NCBI RefSeq assembly: GCF_004122035.1
Contig: NZ_SAXA01000002.1
Span: 1-64,000, forward strand
Length of the DNA: 64,000 bases
Source: Ancylomarina salipaludis
GTDB lineage: Bacteria > Bacteroidota > Bacteroidia > Bacteroidales > Marinifilaceae
Reading direction: 5' to 3'
The notes beneath the pieces were generated by a model. It saw only the letters and a list, made by a program, of their open reading frames with translations, was not told the DNA's origin and did no database searches. Shown piece by piece: positions 32,608-41,970 of the stretch; within the stretch, counting starts at the first letter, position 1, and every line of letters starts with the position of its first letter. A program made the translations under genes and the position numbers.

Positions 32608-33882
32608 TTAGTCAATCATATCGAAACCTGTGTAAGGTATCAAAGCTTTAGGAATTCTAATCCCTTCGGCACATTGGTTATTCTCCAACAAGGCAGCAAC
32701 AATTCTTGGTAAAGCCAATGCACTACCATTCAACGTGTGAGCCAATTGAGTTTTTTTCTCGTTTTTTTCTTTGAAACGCAGTTTCAGGCGATTGGCCTGA
32801 TAGGATTCAAAGTTTGATACAGAACTTACTTCAAGCCATTTATCCTGGGCAGCAGAGTATACCTCAAAATCGAATGTTAATGCAGATGTGAAACTGGTAT
32901 CGCCTCCACACAAACGAAGTAGGCGGTATGGTAATTCCAGTTTTTTGATGATGTTTTCAACGTGAGCCACCATTTCTTCAAGGGCTTCGTATGATTTATC
33001 AGGATGCTGTAATTGAACAATCTCAACCTTATCAAATTGGTGAAGTCGATTTAGTCCACGAACATCTTTACCATATGAACCCGCCTCACGACGGAAACAA
33101 GCTGAGTAAGCTGTATTTTTAATTGGGAAATCTTCAGCTTTCAAAATCACATCGCGGTAAATATTAGTCACGGGAACTTCAGCAGTCGGAATCAGATACA
33201 AATTATCTTCCGTTGCATGATACATTTGTCCATCCTTATCAGGAAGTTGTCCTGTGCCATATCCTGAAGCCTCATTCACCATCAATGGAGGGATAACTTC
33301 TTCGTAACCCGCTTTGCGATTCTCGTCAAGGAAAAAGTTAATAAGAGCTCTTTGGAAAATGGCGCCTTTACCTCTGTAAAGAGGAAAGCCGGCTCCTGTA
33401 ATTTTATTTCCCAGTTCAAAATCGATGATGTTATACTTTTTTGCCAATTCCCAGTGAGGGATAGCCCCTTCGTATAGGTTTGGCATGTCACCTTCTGTTC
33501 TTTCAATCACATTTTCCTCTTCGCCTTTACCAGCCGGAACCGATGGGTGAGGAATGTTAGGAATTTTAAGAAGTAAATCATTCAAGTCAGAAATAGCTGA
33601 ATTCATTTCGGTATTTAATTCTGAAATGGATTCTTTAAGTTCACCTGTTTTAGCTTTTGCCGAATTGGCCTCTTCTACTTTACCTGATTTAAATAGCAGA
33701 CCAATCTCTTTTGAAAGACTATTCATTTCAGCTTGAGTACTGTCCAACTTCGCTTGAGTTGATTTTCTTTTTTCATCGAGTTCAATAACCTGATCAATAA
33801 TTTGAGCGGCATCGAAATTCTTTATGCTTAAAGCCTTGATGGCTTCTTCCTTATTCTCTTGTAAGTATTTTAGACTTAGCAT
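32608..33882 (-). CDS. serS: Seryl-tRNA synthetase
   Basis: The enzyme charges tRNA-Ser and also tRNA-Sec where present. The 424-residue protein starts with the long antiparallel coiled-coil arm (about residues 1-105) that grips the variable arm of tRNA-Ser. The class II core follows, with the serine-recognition LIPTAEVPVTN, motif 2 (FRREAGSYGKDVRGLNRLHQF) and motif 3 (LNGSALALPRIVAALLEN). Length is normal. It stands on its own, with rpmA-rplU upstream closed by their own terminator. Confidence 0.97.
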   Translation of the reverse strand: MLSLKYLQENKEEAIKALSIKNFDAAQIIDQVIELDEKRKSTQAKLDSTQAEMNSLSKEIGLLFKSGKVEEANSAKAKTGELKESISELNTEMNSAISDLNDLLLKIPNIPHPSVPAGKGEEENVIERTEGDMPNLYEGAIPHWELAKKYNIIDFELGNKITGAGFPLYRGKGAIFQRALINFFLDENRKAGYEEVIPPLMVNEASGYGTGQLPDKDGQMYHATEDNLYLIPTAEVPVTNIYRDVILKAEDFPIKNTAYSACFRREAGSYGKDVRGLNRLHQFDKVEIVQLQHPDKSYEALEEMVAHVENIIKKLELPYRLLRLCGGDTSFTSALTFDFEVYSAAQDKWLEVSSVSNFESYQANRLKLRFKEKNEKKTQLAHTLNGSALALPRIVAALLENNQCAEGIRIPKALIPYTGFDMID

Positions 33883-33974
33883 ATGATATCAATTGAAGAT
33901 GATTATTCGTGTGACATACAGAACTCGGGATGAGTACTTATGGACGCTTTACTAACAAATGGTAAAAATAAAAA

Positions 33975-34013
33975 AAATCTCCTGTCTTTACATGAAATAA
34001 AGAGAGGAGATTT
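33975..34013 (-). terminator. Terminator of rplU-rpmA
   Basis: AAATCTCCT-TCTTTA pairs with TAAAGA-AGGAGATTT with one unpaired base on each side. An A-rich run at 33963-33977 gives a U tract on the minus strand. Confidence 0.85.
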
Positions 34014-34036
34014 AAATATTTTAAATGCTAAATAAT

Positions 34037-34297
34037 TTATTCAGCAAGAGGCTCAATAGAAACGTATGATTTGTTGTTTCTTTTCTTTTTGAATACCACT
34101 GTTCCAGCAACTAATGCAAATAAAGTGTGATCTTTACCACAACCTACGTGCTCACCTGGATTGTGAGTTGTTCCTCTTTGACGTACTAAAATGCTACCTG
34201 CTTTGGCAACTTGTCCGCCATAAATTTTTACGCCTAATCGCTTACTTTCGGATTCTCTACCGTTTCGTGAACTACCGGCTCCTTTTTTATGTGCCAT
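34037..34297 (-). CDS. rpmA: 50S ribosomal protein L27
   Basis: L27 reaches with its N-terminus toward the peptidyl-transferase centre. The 86-residue protein begins [16 protein letters not shown], the canonical processed-free start, and has the conserved [23 protein letters not shown] core. It follows rplU by 19 bases, the standard order. No N-terminal propeptide of the kind removed by Prp in Firmicutes is present. Confidence 0.98.
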   Translation of the reverse strand: MAHKKGAGSSRNGRESESKRLGVKIYGGQVAKAGSILVRQRGTTHNPGEHVGCGKDHTLFALVAGTVVFKKKRNNKSYVSIEPLAE

Positions 34298-34316
34298 TTT
34301 TAGATATTTTTAAGTA

Positions 34317-34628
34317 TTAAGCAAAGATTTCTTCAATCTGAATATGAGATAGGTTCTGACGGTGACCGTTCAGTTTTCTGTATCCTTTTCTTCTTTTCTT
34401 TTTGAATACTCTTACCTTATCAGCTCTCATATGAGAGATTACTTTAGCGCTTACTTTAGCACCTTCAATAGTTGGAGCTCCAACTACTACTTCACCATCT
34501 TTGTCTAACAAAAGAACTTTGGCGAATTCTACTTGTCCACCTTCTTCAGTTTGAAGTCTGTGAACAAAAATCTTTTGGTCTTTTTCAACTTTGAATTGCT
34601 GACCAGCGATTTCTACAATTGCGTACAT
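34317..34628 (-). CDS. rplU: 50S ribosomal protein L21
   Basis: L21 binds 23S rRNA in the large subunit. The 103-residue protein starts [15 protein letters not shown], as the family does, and ends with the conserved [15 protein letters not shown] region, here followed by [12 protein letters not shown]. It heads the rplU-rpmA operon, with a promoter at 34735-34765 and a leader of about 100 bases. Confidence 0.98.
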   Translation of the reverse strand: MYAIVEIAGQQFKVEKDQKIFVHRLQTEEGGQVEFAKVLLLDKDGEVVVGAPTIEGAKVSAKVISHMRADKVRVFKKKRRKGYRKLNGHRQNLSHIQIEEIFA

Positions 34629-35188
34629 TATTCTACAATTTTCGGTTTATTCCTGAAGGTGGGTGTTTTAATACATTTAAAACAAGCCTCTTTTTGAACC
34701 CCCAAGGGAAATGTTTTCGGACTGCAAAAATAGAAAACAATAATTGATAAACAAAGTTTTAAGAAAAAAAAACACCTGAATTGTAATTCGATCTAATAGA
34801 AAATCCCTCAGTTATTTATCACTTATTAAAAGTTTGCACTCAAAGCTTAATTTTTTGAATATTTTGGGATGTTATTTTTGATACAAAAAGCATACTAGGC
34901 TGAGTTTAAGTTTTAATTTAGTAAATTGCTGCATGTAGATAAATAAAGCAGGGCTTATTTTAAGACGCTTTTCCGGAATTGAGATAATTTATAAATCGAT
35001 AATTCACCAGGTAACAGCGTTTTAATCAGAACTGCCAAACTTATCAAACAATTTATATATTTGTTAATATAATTGTTTTATAAATACATTAAGGTATTTG
35101 TATTAAGTTGGATGAGTCGAATCCTGAGTTTAATTTTCAAATATATATTTGACTATTGTAGAATATATTTTGAAATTAGTAATGACAT
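34629..35188. other. Divergent intergenic region between rplU and the nuclease gene
   Basis: The part next to rplU contains its leader and promoter. The remaining 420 bases are AT-rich, with no plausible small gene, repeat or strong hairpin, although they must contain the promoter of the plus-strand gene at 35189. Confidence 0.5.
34735..34765 (-). promoter_or_regulatory. Bacteroidota-type promoter of rplU-rpmA
   Basis: On the minus strand TTTG (34762-34765), a 19-base spacer and TATTTTTG (34735-34742) match both consensus elements. Transcription would start near 34728 and give a leader of about 100 bases. Confidence 0.65.
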
Positions 35189-35785
35189 ATGGGGAAAGTT
35201 AAATTAAATATTCTTGGATTATCGTACAGCCAAACGCAGACTGGGGCTTATGCCTTGGTCCTTGCAGAAGAAAATGGTGATAGGAGAATACCAATTATTA
35301 TAGGTGGCGTTGAAGCTCAGGCTATAGCCATTCAGTTGGAGGAATTAGAACCACCTCGTCCTTTAACGCATGATTTATTTAAGAGCTTTGCTGTTGCATT
35401 TTCAATCAATATTGTTGAAGTGAATATTTACCGTCTGCATGAAGGTATTTTTTATTCTGAATTGATATGTGTGAGTGGTAATAACAGAGTGAGAATCGAT
35501 TCCAGAACCTCAGATGCCGTGGCTATTGCTCTTCGATTTAAATGTCCCATTTATACGAGCGAGGAAATTATTGAAAAAGCTGGTATTACACTTAGTATAG
35601 AAGGCGAGTCAGATGATTCAAAGATTGCCCCTGTTAAAGATGTTAAGCCACCTCATGAATATCGTAAATCGAATCCTTTTGAAGGATACTCAAAAGCTCA
35701 GTTGGAAGAAATGCTTGAAGATGCAGTTCGCAATGAAGATTACGAAAAGGCATCGCAATTAAGAGATGAATTGAACAGACGCTAG
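35189..35785 (+). CDS. Bifunctional nuclease family protein (DUF151) with UVR motif
   Basis: The 198-residue protein has a DUF151/bifunctional nuclease domain (about residues 5-130), including RRIPIIIGGVEAQAIAIQLE and the DSRTSDAVAIALRFKCPIY signature. The last 35 residues form a UVR motif (SKAQLEEMLEDAVRNEDYEKASQLRDEL), the hairpin also found in UvrB and UvrC that mediates protein contacts. Family members have been reported to cut both DNA and RNA, but its cellular task is not clear. The domain order with the C-terminal UVR is common in Bacteroidota. It is a single gene with a strong terminator. Confidence 0.85.
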   Translation: MGKVKLNILGLSYSQTQTGAYALVLAEENGDRRIPIIIGGVEAQAIAIQLEELEPPRPLTHDLFKSFAVAFSINIVEVNIYRLHEGIFYSELICVSGNNRVRIDSRTSDAVAIALRFKCPIYTSEEIIEKAGITLSIEGESDDSKIAPVKDVKPPHEYRKSNPFEGYSKAQLEEMLEDAVRNEDYEKASQLRDELNRR

Positions 35786-35812
35786 GATATTTATTTTAAG
35801 ATCTGAAAAAAC

Positions 35813-35862
35813 AAACCTGAAAGAATCTGAACGGGTCAAGTTCAATCTTTCAGGTTTTTTTT
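35813..35862 (+). terminator. Terminator of the bifunctional nuclease gene
   Basis: AAACCTGAAAGA pairs with TCTTTCAGGTTT, and the inner TGAAC with GTTCA extends the stem. A run of T follows. Confidence 0.9.
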
Positions 35863-35906
35863 AGTTAGTTGGTAGAGTGGTAAACTCTTAGATTTATAAG
35901 TTGATT

Positions 35907-37163
35907 TTAGTGACTGATTTGTCCTATGACTTCCGGATTGTGTTTGTGTTTAAACAGAAATGCAAAGAAAATAGCAATAACTAAAGAATAGATTGCAAAA
36001 GTATTCCAGATGCCTTGCCAATGGAATTGGCCCGCATTGTTGGTGAAAAATGTATCTATAATAATGCCGCTTGCCCATGAGCCCAGAATGGCTCCAAAAC
36101 CATTTGTCATCATCATGAATAACCCCTGAGCACTTGATCGCATACTTGAATCGCATTGTGTTTCAACAAATAAAGAACCTGATATATTAAAGAAATCAAA
36201 TGCCATACCATAAACGATACAGGAAAGAATAATCATCCAAAGTCCGCCAGCAGGATCACCAAAGGCAAACAAAGCAAAACGTAATACCCAGGCAAGCATA
36301 CTTATTAGCATCACTTTTTTGATTCCAAATCGTTTTAAAAAGAAAGGAATAGCCAGAATAAACAGCGTTTCAGATATTTGTGAAATAGACATAATTATGG
36401 TTGAGTAGCGCACAACGAATGAGTCGGTATACTCGGGCACCTGTTCAAAAGCTGATAGAAAGGCATCCCCATACATATTTGTTAATTGAAGAGCTGCACC
36501 CAAAAACATCGAGAAAACAAAAAACAAAGCCATTTTATAAGATTTAAAAAGCTTAAAGGCATTTAAACCCAGCGTCTCTGTTAATGATTTCTTTTCCTGA
36601 CCTTTGTTTTGAGGTTTGCAAGCAGGCATTGTGAAAGCGTAAATTGCCAAAAGGAAAGAGGCAAAAGCCGCTATATAAAATTGATTGGCAGAAGCTTTAA
36701 AACCTGTCAGATTGGTTACCCACATGGCAATAATAAAACCAATTGTTCCCCAAACACGAATGGGAGGAAAAACTTTAATCACATCGTAATTATTGTTCTT
36801 AAGTATGGTGTACGAAATGGAATTGGTTAGAGCTATGGTTGGCATATAGCAAATCATGGCTATAAATATTACTGTAAAGAAAAGTGTTGGACTGTCAACT
36901 TGTGGTAAGAATGCCAATGTGATACCCCCGAGCAGGTGTAGAATACCATACAATTTTTCGGCGTTCATCCAGCGGTCAGCAATAATTCCCGTCAACGTTG
37001 GCATAAATAGTGATGAGATGCCTAAAGTTGAGAAAATAGCTCCAAATTCAGTTCCGGACCATCCTTTTGTTTGAAACCAATAATTTCCGATCGTGATTAA
37101 CCAGGCTCCCCAGATAAAGAATTGAAGGAAGTTCATCACTATAAGACGATTTTTTATTCCCAT
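35907..37163 (-). CDS. Nucleoside:H+ symporter of the NupG type (MFS)
   Basis: The 418-residue protein has about twelve membrane helices and belongs to the major facilitator superfamily. Its beginning (RLIVMNFLQFFIWGAWLITIGNYWF) and the SSLFMPTLTGIIADRWMNAEKLYGILHLLGG loop match the nucleoside:H+ symporter branch that includes E. coli NupG and XapB. It probably imports nucleosides for salvage. Together with the two NCS2 nucleobase carriers in this window it points to active scavenging. It is a single gene, at some distance from the histidine kinase gene upstream of it on the same strand. Confidence 0.85.
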   Translation of the reverse strand: MGIKNRLIVMNFLQFFIWGAWLITIGNYWFQTKGWSGTEFGAIFSTLGISSLFMPTLTGIIADRWMNAEKLYGILHLLGGITLAFLPQVDSPTLFFTVIFIAMICYMPTIALTNSISYTILKNNNYDVIKVFPPIRVWGTIGFIIAMWVTNLTGFKASANQFYIAAFASFLLAIYAFTMPACKPQNKGQEKKSLTETLGLNAFKLFKSYKMALFFVFSMFLGAALQLTNMYGDAFLSAFEQVPEYTDSFVVRYSTIIMSISQISETLFILAIPFFLKRFGIKKVMLISMLAWVLRFALFAFGDPAGGLWMIILSCIVYGMAFDFFNISGSLFVETQCDSSMRSSAQGLFMMMTNGFGAILGSWASGIIIDTFFTNNAGQFHWQGIWNTFAIYSLVIAIFFAFLFKHKHNPEVIGQISH

Positions 37164-37506
37164 GTTTGTTTATGTTTTATTAGATTTTGATTTGCTCTGA
37201 TTGTGAGGATTAAATAATTCTCTGATAGAAACAATTTTTTAATCTCAAGACTTTAAACGGCATTCATTTTTAATCCGCAGGCTGGCAGTTAAGAATCTGA
37301 ATTCGGGATTTTGGTTGAAGAGTAGTGGTTGAGAGTATTTACTCTCTGTATGAAATCTATAAAATAGCTAAATCTTATTTTAAGCTATTTTATTGTAACA
37401 TACGGCTCCAAAACTAATAAAAAAAAATAGAATTTGTTTCGAATCAGCTTCCTGTTGAAAAAATAAGATAAGTATGAATTGTGTTTGTGCTTGTAAATCA
37501 GGAGAG
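37164..37506. other. Intergenic region between hybrid kinase and nucleoside symporter genes
   Basis: Apart from the hairpins at 37331-37346 (GAGAGTATTTACTCTC) and 37360-37392 the 343 bases show nothing specific. The promoter of the symporter gene must lie here, but no consensus match stands out. Confidence 0.45.
37360..37392 (-). terminator. AT-rich hairpin after the hybrid kinase gene
   Basis: TAAAATAGCT pairs with AGCTATTTTA (10 bp) around a 13-base loop. It is AT-rich with only a short T run on the minus strand, so it is a weak candidate for terminating the kinase transcript. Confidence 0.35.
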
Positions 37507-40383
37507 TTAATTGTTATGATTGGCCATTATTTGATTTTTTTCTAAACACAAACGAATTTTCTCGAACAGTTCATTTTGATTTATTGGTTTTGAAATATAA
37601 TAGTCGCAACCGGCAGCTAATATGTTTTCCTTATCGCCTTCAATTGCATACGCTGTTTGTGCAATAATAGGCAGTTTAGGGCGAATCGTTTTGATTTGAC
37701 TGGTTGCAATATAACCATTCATCTCGGGCATATTAATGTCCATCAGGAGTAAATCGATAGGATTATTCTCAGTGCAATATTTAACAGCTTCACGACCATT
37801 CTTCACCCAAACACATTTCATCCCTTTGGAACTCAGCAGCGCTTTTAGAAATGAAAAGCTCGTTTTGTCATCTTCAGCAATAAGAACCGTAACATTATTG
37901 AAGTTTAATTCTGGATGAATGTTTGAATGTTCAGGGCTAGCTTCTGCTGTATTTTTGAATGGGACTGTGAAATGAAAATTCGCTCCCCGACCTTCTTCTG
38001 ATTTAACCCAGATATCGCCTCCCATCATATGGGTTAATTTTTTGCAGATAGTTAAACCAAGTCCTGTTCCACCATATATTCTGGTATGAGTTTCATCTGC
38101 TTGACGAAATACCTCAAATATCAGATTTTGCATGTGTTGTGGTATTCCAATTCCGGTATCCTTTACAAAAAACTGGATGAATTTATTTTGTTTTTTTACA
38201 GATAATTTACAGCCAAAGCTTATGCTACCCTTTTGAGTGAATTTAATCGCGTTTTTCAAGAGATTTATTAAAATTTGTTTGATTCGCTTTTGATCAGCAT
38301 ACAGGATGCTATCCTGTTCATTTATTGAATTATCCAAAATAATTTCAAGATGTTCTTTGTCTTGTAAGACCTTTTCAGTTTTGATTCTTTCGAAGATTTC
38401 ATTCAATAATGTTGAGATATTGAGGGGTTCATTTACAATGTAAATATCTCCGGTTTCAATAAGTGATATATCAAAAATATCTTCAATAACACCAAGCAGG
38501 TGCTTTCCACTCATACTGATTATTTTACTAAAATGAAGAATATCATCCAAGGGGACATCTGCTTGAATCAATTCTGAAAAACCAATAACTGCATTAAGAG
38601 GTGTTCTCAATTCGTGAGACATGGTTGCCAGGAAAACGGATTTTAATCGGTCACTTTCTTCAGCATTTTCTTTAGCTTTGATTAATTCAGCTTCGTATCT
38701 CTTACGCTGGGTAATGTCTCTAATGATACCTTGACTTGCAACGCCCTTTTTGTAGGGGATGTAATTTACTGAAACTTCTAATGGTAATTTTCGTCCTGAT
38801 TTTGTAATTCCGGTAAATTCAAATTTAGAGGATAATTTATCTTTATTTTTTTCTTTCAAGCGATTATATATCATATCCAGACTCTCGGGAGAGATCATTA
38901 TATCGAAATTGATGTTGTTTATTTCTTCTGCTGAATAGCCCATTATTTGTTCGAATTGTTTATTAACGAATTCAAACTTTTTGTTGTAGAAAAGAAAGAT
39001 ACCATCGTTAGAATTTTCAATTAAAGATCGATATCGTTTTTCATTTTCTTCCAGAGTTTTCTGCATTCGATAAGTGTCGGTAATATCTCTGAATACAAGA
39101 ACAACGCCGGATATCTTACCTTGTTGGTCGGTGATAGGAGCTACTGAATCTGCTATTTGGTATTCTTCTCCATTTTTTGAAATAAGCAGGGTGTGATTAG
39201 CCAATCCGATAATTTGTCCGGTTTTGATGATTTTTTTTGCCGGATTTTCGATAGGTTCTCTGGTTTTTGAATTGATAATTCTGAAGATATCTGAAAGGTT
39301 CTTTTGTTGTACATCCTTGAATTGCCATCCGGTTAATTTTTCAGCAATAGGATTCATTCTTGTTATTTTTCCATTAATGTCGGTTACGATTAAGCCATCG
39401 CCAATGGAGTTAATTGTAATACGTAAGTTTTCTTCATTCTTTTTGATAATTTGAGTTTGTCTTGCAACTTGTTTTTTCAGACTAATAAGCCATAACCAAA
39501 GAATGATAAAAGCTGCTGCAAAAATTAATAAAATAGTCAGAATAGGAACCCATGTTTTTTTTGAAAGAAAGTATAATTCCGGATTAACCCACTTTTTATA
39601 GAGTTCATTGTGTGTGTTTGTGGGGATGTTGTCAACGGCTTTATCTATAATTTTAAATAAAATAGGATCATTATTTGAGACTGCAATAGCAAGTCTGTTT
39701 AAATAACCACTTTCGCCCGAGATCTTGAGGTTACTGATTGCTTCGGAGTTTATAATGTAGGTCGCAGACATCTGATTGGCAATCATAGCGTCGCAGATAC
39801 CCGTTGATACAGCACGTATGCAATCAAGATCACGACTATAATTGATGGGAGAGATATGGGGATAATATTGTTCTAAATAATCATTGATGGCATAATCAGA
39901 TACGGTACAAACATTCTTATCCGCAAGTGAACTCATGGATGTTATTAATCTGTTTTGTTGACTGATTATGACATAAGGAATTTTGATGATAGAATTGGTA
40001 AATAAAAGGTATTTCTCTCTTTTATTTGTTCTGGCACAGCCAATTATAATAAAGTTGTTCGCGGTTTTAGAGTAAGTAATGAGTTTCTCCCAGGTAGCAA
40101 ACCGATGAAAGATAAATTTTTGTCCTAAATAGTTTTCTATCTCTTTTTGATAATCAACCAATAACCCCACATAATCGCCATCAACATTGAGAAAAGCGCT
40201 AGGGGGATCCTGATAACCAAATAAAACTTCAATTTTCCCTTCGTTTTGTTTCAACCAATTGGTTTCGTCTTGCGTTAATGTGGGCCCGGATTGGTTTACA
40301 CAAGCCGTTATTAGCAAGGTGAAAATTACACCAAGGATATGTCTTAAAAGGGATGGATTGAAATTTATGTTGAATTTGAACAT
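37507..40383 (-). CDS. Hybrid sensor histidine kinase with periplasmic solute-binding domain
   Basis: The 958-residue protein combines a sensor and a phosphorelay. A lipoprotein-like signal (TAC, cysteine 28) is followed by a bacterial family 3 solute-binding domain (about residues 38-270), a membrane helix (278-300), two PAS domains (about 319-435 and 445-560), a HisKA domain with the phosphoaccepting histidine H590 in SHELRTPL, an HATPase domain (GGTGLGLTICKKL) and a receiver domain with phosphoacceptor D882 in LLMDINMPEMNGY. The second signal, the ligand and the output partner are not known. No separate response regulator lies nearby. Such kinases may detect amino acids or similar small molecules. 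Confidence 0.88.
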   Translation of the reverse strand: MFKFNINFNPSLLRHILGVIFTLLITACVNQSGPTLTQDETNWLKQNEGKIEVLFGYQDPPSAFLNVDGDYVGLLVDYQKEIENYLGQKFIFHRFATWEKLITYSKTANNFIIIGCARTNKREKYLLFTNSIIKIPYVIISQQNRLITSMSSLADKNVCTVSDYAINDYLEQYYPHISPINYSRDLDCIRAVSTGICDAMIANQMSATYIINSEAISNLKISGESGYLNRLAIAVSNNDPILFKIIDKAVDNIPTNTHNELYKKWVNPELYFLSKKTWVPILTILLIFAAAFIILWLWLISLKKQVARQTQIIKKNEENLRITINSIGDGLIVTDINGKITRMNPIAEKLTGWQFKDVQQKNLSDIFRIINSKTREPIENPAKKIIKTGQIIGLANHTLLISKNGEEYQIADSVAPITDQQGKISGVVLVFRDITDTYRMQKTLEENEKRYRSLIENSNDGIFLFYNKKFEFVNKQFEQIMGYSAEEINNINFDIMISPESLDMIYNRLKEKNKDKLSSKFEFTGITKSGRKLPLEVSVNYIPYKKGVASQGIIRDITQRKRYEAELIKAKENAEESDRLKSVFLATMSHELRTPLNAVIGFSELIQADVPLDDILHFSKIISMSGKHLLGVIEDIFDISLIETGDIYIVNEPLNISTLLNEIFERIKTEKVLQDKEHLEIILDNSINEQDSILYADQKRIKQILINLLKNAIKFTQKGSISFGCKLSVKKQNKFIQFFVKDTGIGIPQHMQNLIFEVFRQADETHTRIYGGTGLGLTICKKLTHMMGGDIWVKSEEGRGANFHFTVPFKNTAEASPEHSNIHPELNFNNVTVLIAEDDKTSFSFLKALLSSKGMKCVWVKNGREAVKYCTENNPIDLLLMDINMPEMNGYIATSQIKTIRPKLPIIAQTAYAIEGDKENILAAGCDYYISKPINQNELFEKIRLCLEKNQIMANHNN

Positions 40384-40666
40384 AAACGATTGTTTTTTAA
40401 TAGAAATAGTATGCTAATGAAATGTACGATATTTTATTTTAATCGACAAGTTGTAATTGGTCTATATTATTTTGAATCAGGTTGATTTGTGTAGATAGTG
40501 TTGGTGTTGTTTTTTAATACTGTTAATAGGTCTTGATTTTTAGTTTGGTTATATGAAAATATTGGTTTAACATTTTTTATATAATTTTATATTTAATAGA
40601 AACTTGATTTTAAATATTAAAATTTAACTTAATGCCAGATATTTATAGAAACTTAAAAACAAAACT
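40384..40666. other. Region between the hybrid kinase and first tonB-like gene
   Basis: The 283 AT-rich bases are the shared upstream region of two divergent genes. No match to TAnnTTTG with a proper -33 element is clear, and no other feature is seen. Confidence 0.4.
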
Positions 40667-41350
40667 ATGGAAGTAAAGAAATCTCAAAAGGCAGATCTGG
40701 AGAATAAAAGAAGTCTTTTTCTTCAAATTGGTTTAGTTCTTACTCTGGCAATGGTATTTTTAGCTTTTGAATGGCGTGTTGAAACAAGTGAAGCTAATGT
40801 GCTGGACACTGTTCAGGAACTTCAGGTAGACGATGAAATCATTCCGGTTACAACAACAGAACCCATTAAGCCGCCACCGCCACCACCTCCGGCACCAAGA
40901 ATTGCAGATGTTATTGATATCGTTGATAACGATGAGGAAATAGATGAAGTTCTGGAAATTGTAGACTCAGGAACAGATATGGATGAGGAAGTTGATATTC
41001 AGGTTAAAGAGGATATTGAAGACGATGATGAAGAAAAAATATTTGTCATTGCAGAAAATATGCCTGAGTTTCCTGGGGGTGATGCCGCTTTGTTTAGTTG
41101 GATTTCAAACAATATTAAGTATCCTGTAATTGCACAAGAAAATGGGATAACCGGACGTGTATACCTTAATTTTGTAGTCAATAAGCAAGGTGGTATCGAA
41201 AATGTAAAGGTTACACGAGGTGTTGATCCATCACTTGATAAAGAAGCAATTCGTGTGATTAATAAAATGCCCAAGTGGATTCCAGGCAAACAAAGAGGGA
41301 AACCGGTTAATGTATCCTTTTCTGTTCCAATTAATTTTCAGTTACAGTAA
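40667..41350 (+). CDS. TonB-like energy-transducing protein, copy 1
   Basis: TonB proteins carry the proton-motive force to outer-membrane receptors. The 227-residue protein has a short cytoplasmic start, a membrane helix at about residues 19-35, a seven-proline stretch (PPPPPPP, about residues 67-73), an acidic linker (about residues 85-125), and a C-terminal TonB domain with EFPGGDAALFSWI, YPVIAQENGITGRVYLNFVV and GVDPSLDKEAIRVINKMPKW. It is closely similar to copy 2 at 42039 and has the same length. exbB and exbD are not adjacent. A shared terminator with tRNA-Ala follows. Confidence 0.9.
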   Translation: MEVKKSQKADLENKRSLFLQIGLVLTLAMVFLAFEWRVETSEANVLDTVQELQVDDEIIPVTTTEPIKPPPPPPPAPRIADVIDIVDNDEEIDEVLEIVDSGTDMDEEVDIQVKEDIEDDDEEKIFVIAENMPEFPGGDAALFSWISNNIKYPVIAQENGITGRVYLNFVVNKQGGIENVKVTRGVDPSLDKEAIRVINKMPKWIPGKQRGKPVNVSFSVPINFQLQ

Positions 41351-41410
41351 TTGTATTGTGGTAAAAGCAGAAACAAAGAATGATGTTTTCTTTCAATTGT
41401 AGGTGATTAT

Positions 41411-41446
41411 AAAAAAAGAGTTGCAATTTTTTGCAACTCTTTTTTT
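41411..41446. terminator. Bidirectional terminator between tonB copy 1 and tRNA-Ala
   Basis: AAAAAAAGAGTTGCAA pairs with TTGCAACTCTTTTTTT over 16 bp. A runs and T runs flank the core, so it works in both directions, for tonB copy 1 and for the convergent tRNA gene. Confidence 0.9.
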
Positions 41447-41447
41447 G

Positions 41448-41521
41448 TGGAGAATAGCGGAATCGAACCGCTGACCTTTTGACTGCCAGTCAAACGCTCT
41501 AGCCAACTGAGCTAATCCCCC
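41448..41521 (-). tRNA. tRNA-Ala (anticodon GGC)
   Basis: Read on the minus strand the 74 bases fold into a full cloverleaf. The acceptor stem pairs GGGGGAT with ATTCTCC and contains the G3-U70 pair that marks alanine tRNAs. The D arm begins GCTC, the anticodon stem is TTTGA/TCAAA with loop CTGGCAG, so the anticodon is GGC, and the T arm reads AGCGGTTCGATTCCGCT. The discriminator is A73. No CCA is encoded, as is usual in Bacteroidota. Confidence 0.95.
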
Positions 41522-41814
41522 AATGCGATGACAAATATATATGAATTTAATTAATCACAGAGTAATTTCTCAAAAAAATCAAAATGAGTATAACCTTTTT
41601 AGATTCTCAACGTAAAAGGTAATGAGTAGAAAATTAGCGAGGACCCATAATTGTTTACTAGGGTAAACGATTGATTACAGTAGAAGAATAGTGTGTATAG
41701 GTAGGATGAGTTCGGGCTTTGTTGATTTTCTACTCATTTTTTTATGGAAACGTTTTAATTTAGAATCGATATAAGGATTGCTGTAGAATATTTACTTATA
41801 GTATTTATTTACAG

Positions 41815-41860
41815 CTATTTTTATGTGTCCAAATGCCTCGGATCTGTGACATAAAAATAG
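41815..41860 (+). repeat. Perfect 12-bp inverted repeat (stem-loop) upstream of tonB copy 2
   Basis: CTATTTTTATGT (41815-41826) is the exact reverse complement of ACATAAAAATAG (41849-41860). Inner TCC and GGA can add pairs. There is no T run after it. Confidence 0.6.
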
Positions 41861-41890
41861 GGGTAGGTATTTATAAGCTTTCTAACATGT

Positions 41891-41970
41891 CTATTTCGGA
41901 TTGTAAAAAAATTGTTTGACGTGAATTTTTCTATCTTTATCCCCTGAAATATTAAGCATATCCGAAATAG
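41891..41970 (+). repeat. 11-bp inverted repeat pair flanking the probable tonB copy 2 promoter
   Basis: CTATTTCGGAT (41891-41901) and ATCCGAAATAG (41960-41970) are exact reverse complements 58 bases apart. Between them lies TTG (41912-41914) and TATCTTTA (41932-41939), which approximate promoter elements. The arms could be a pair of operator sites. Confidence 0.45.
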
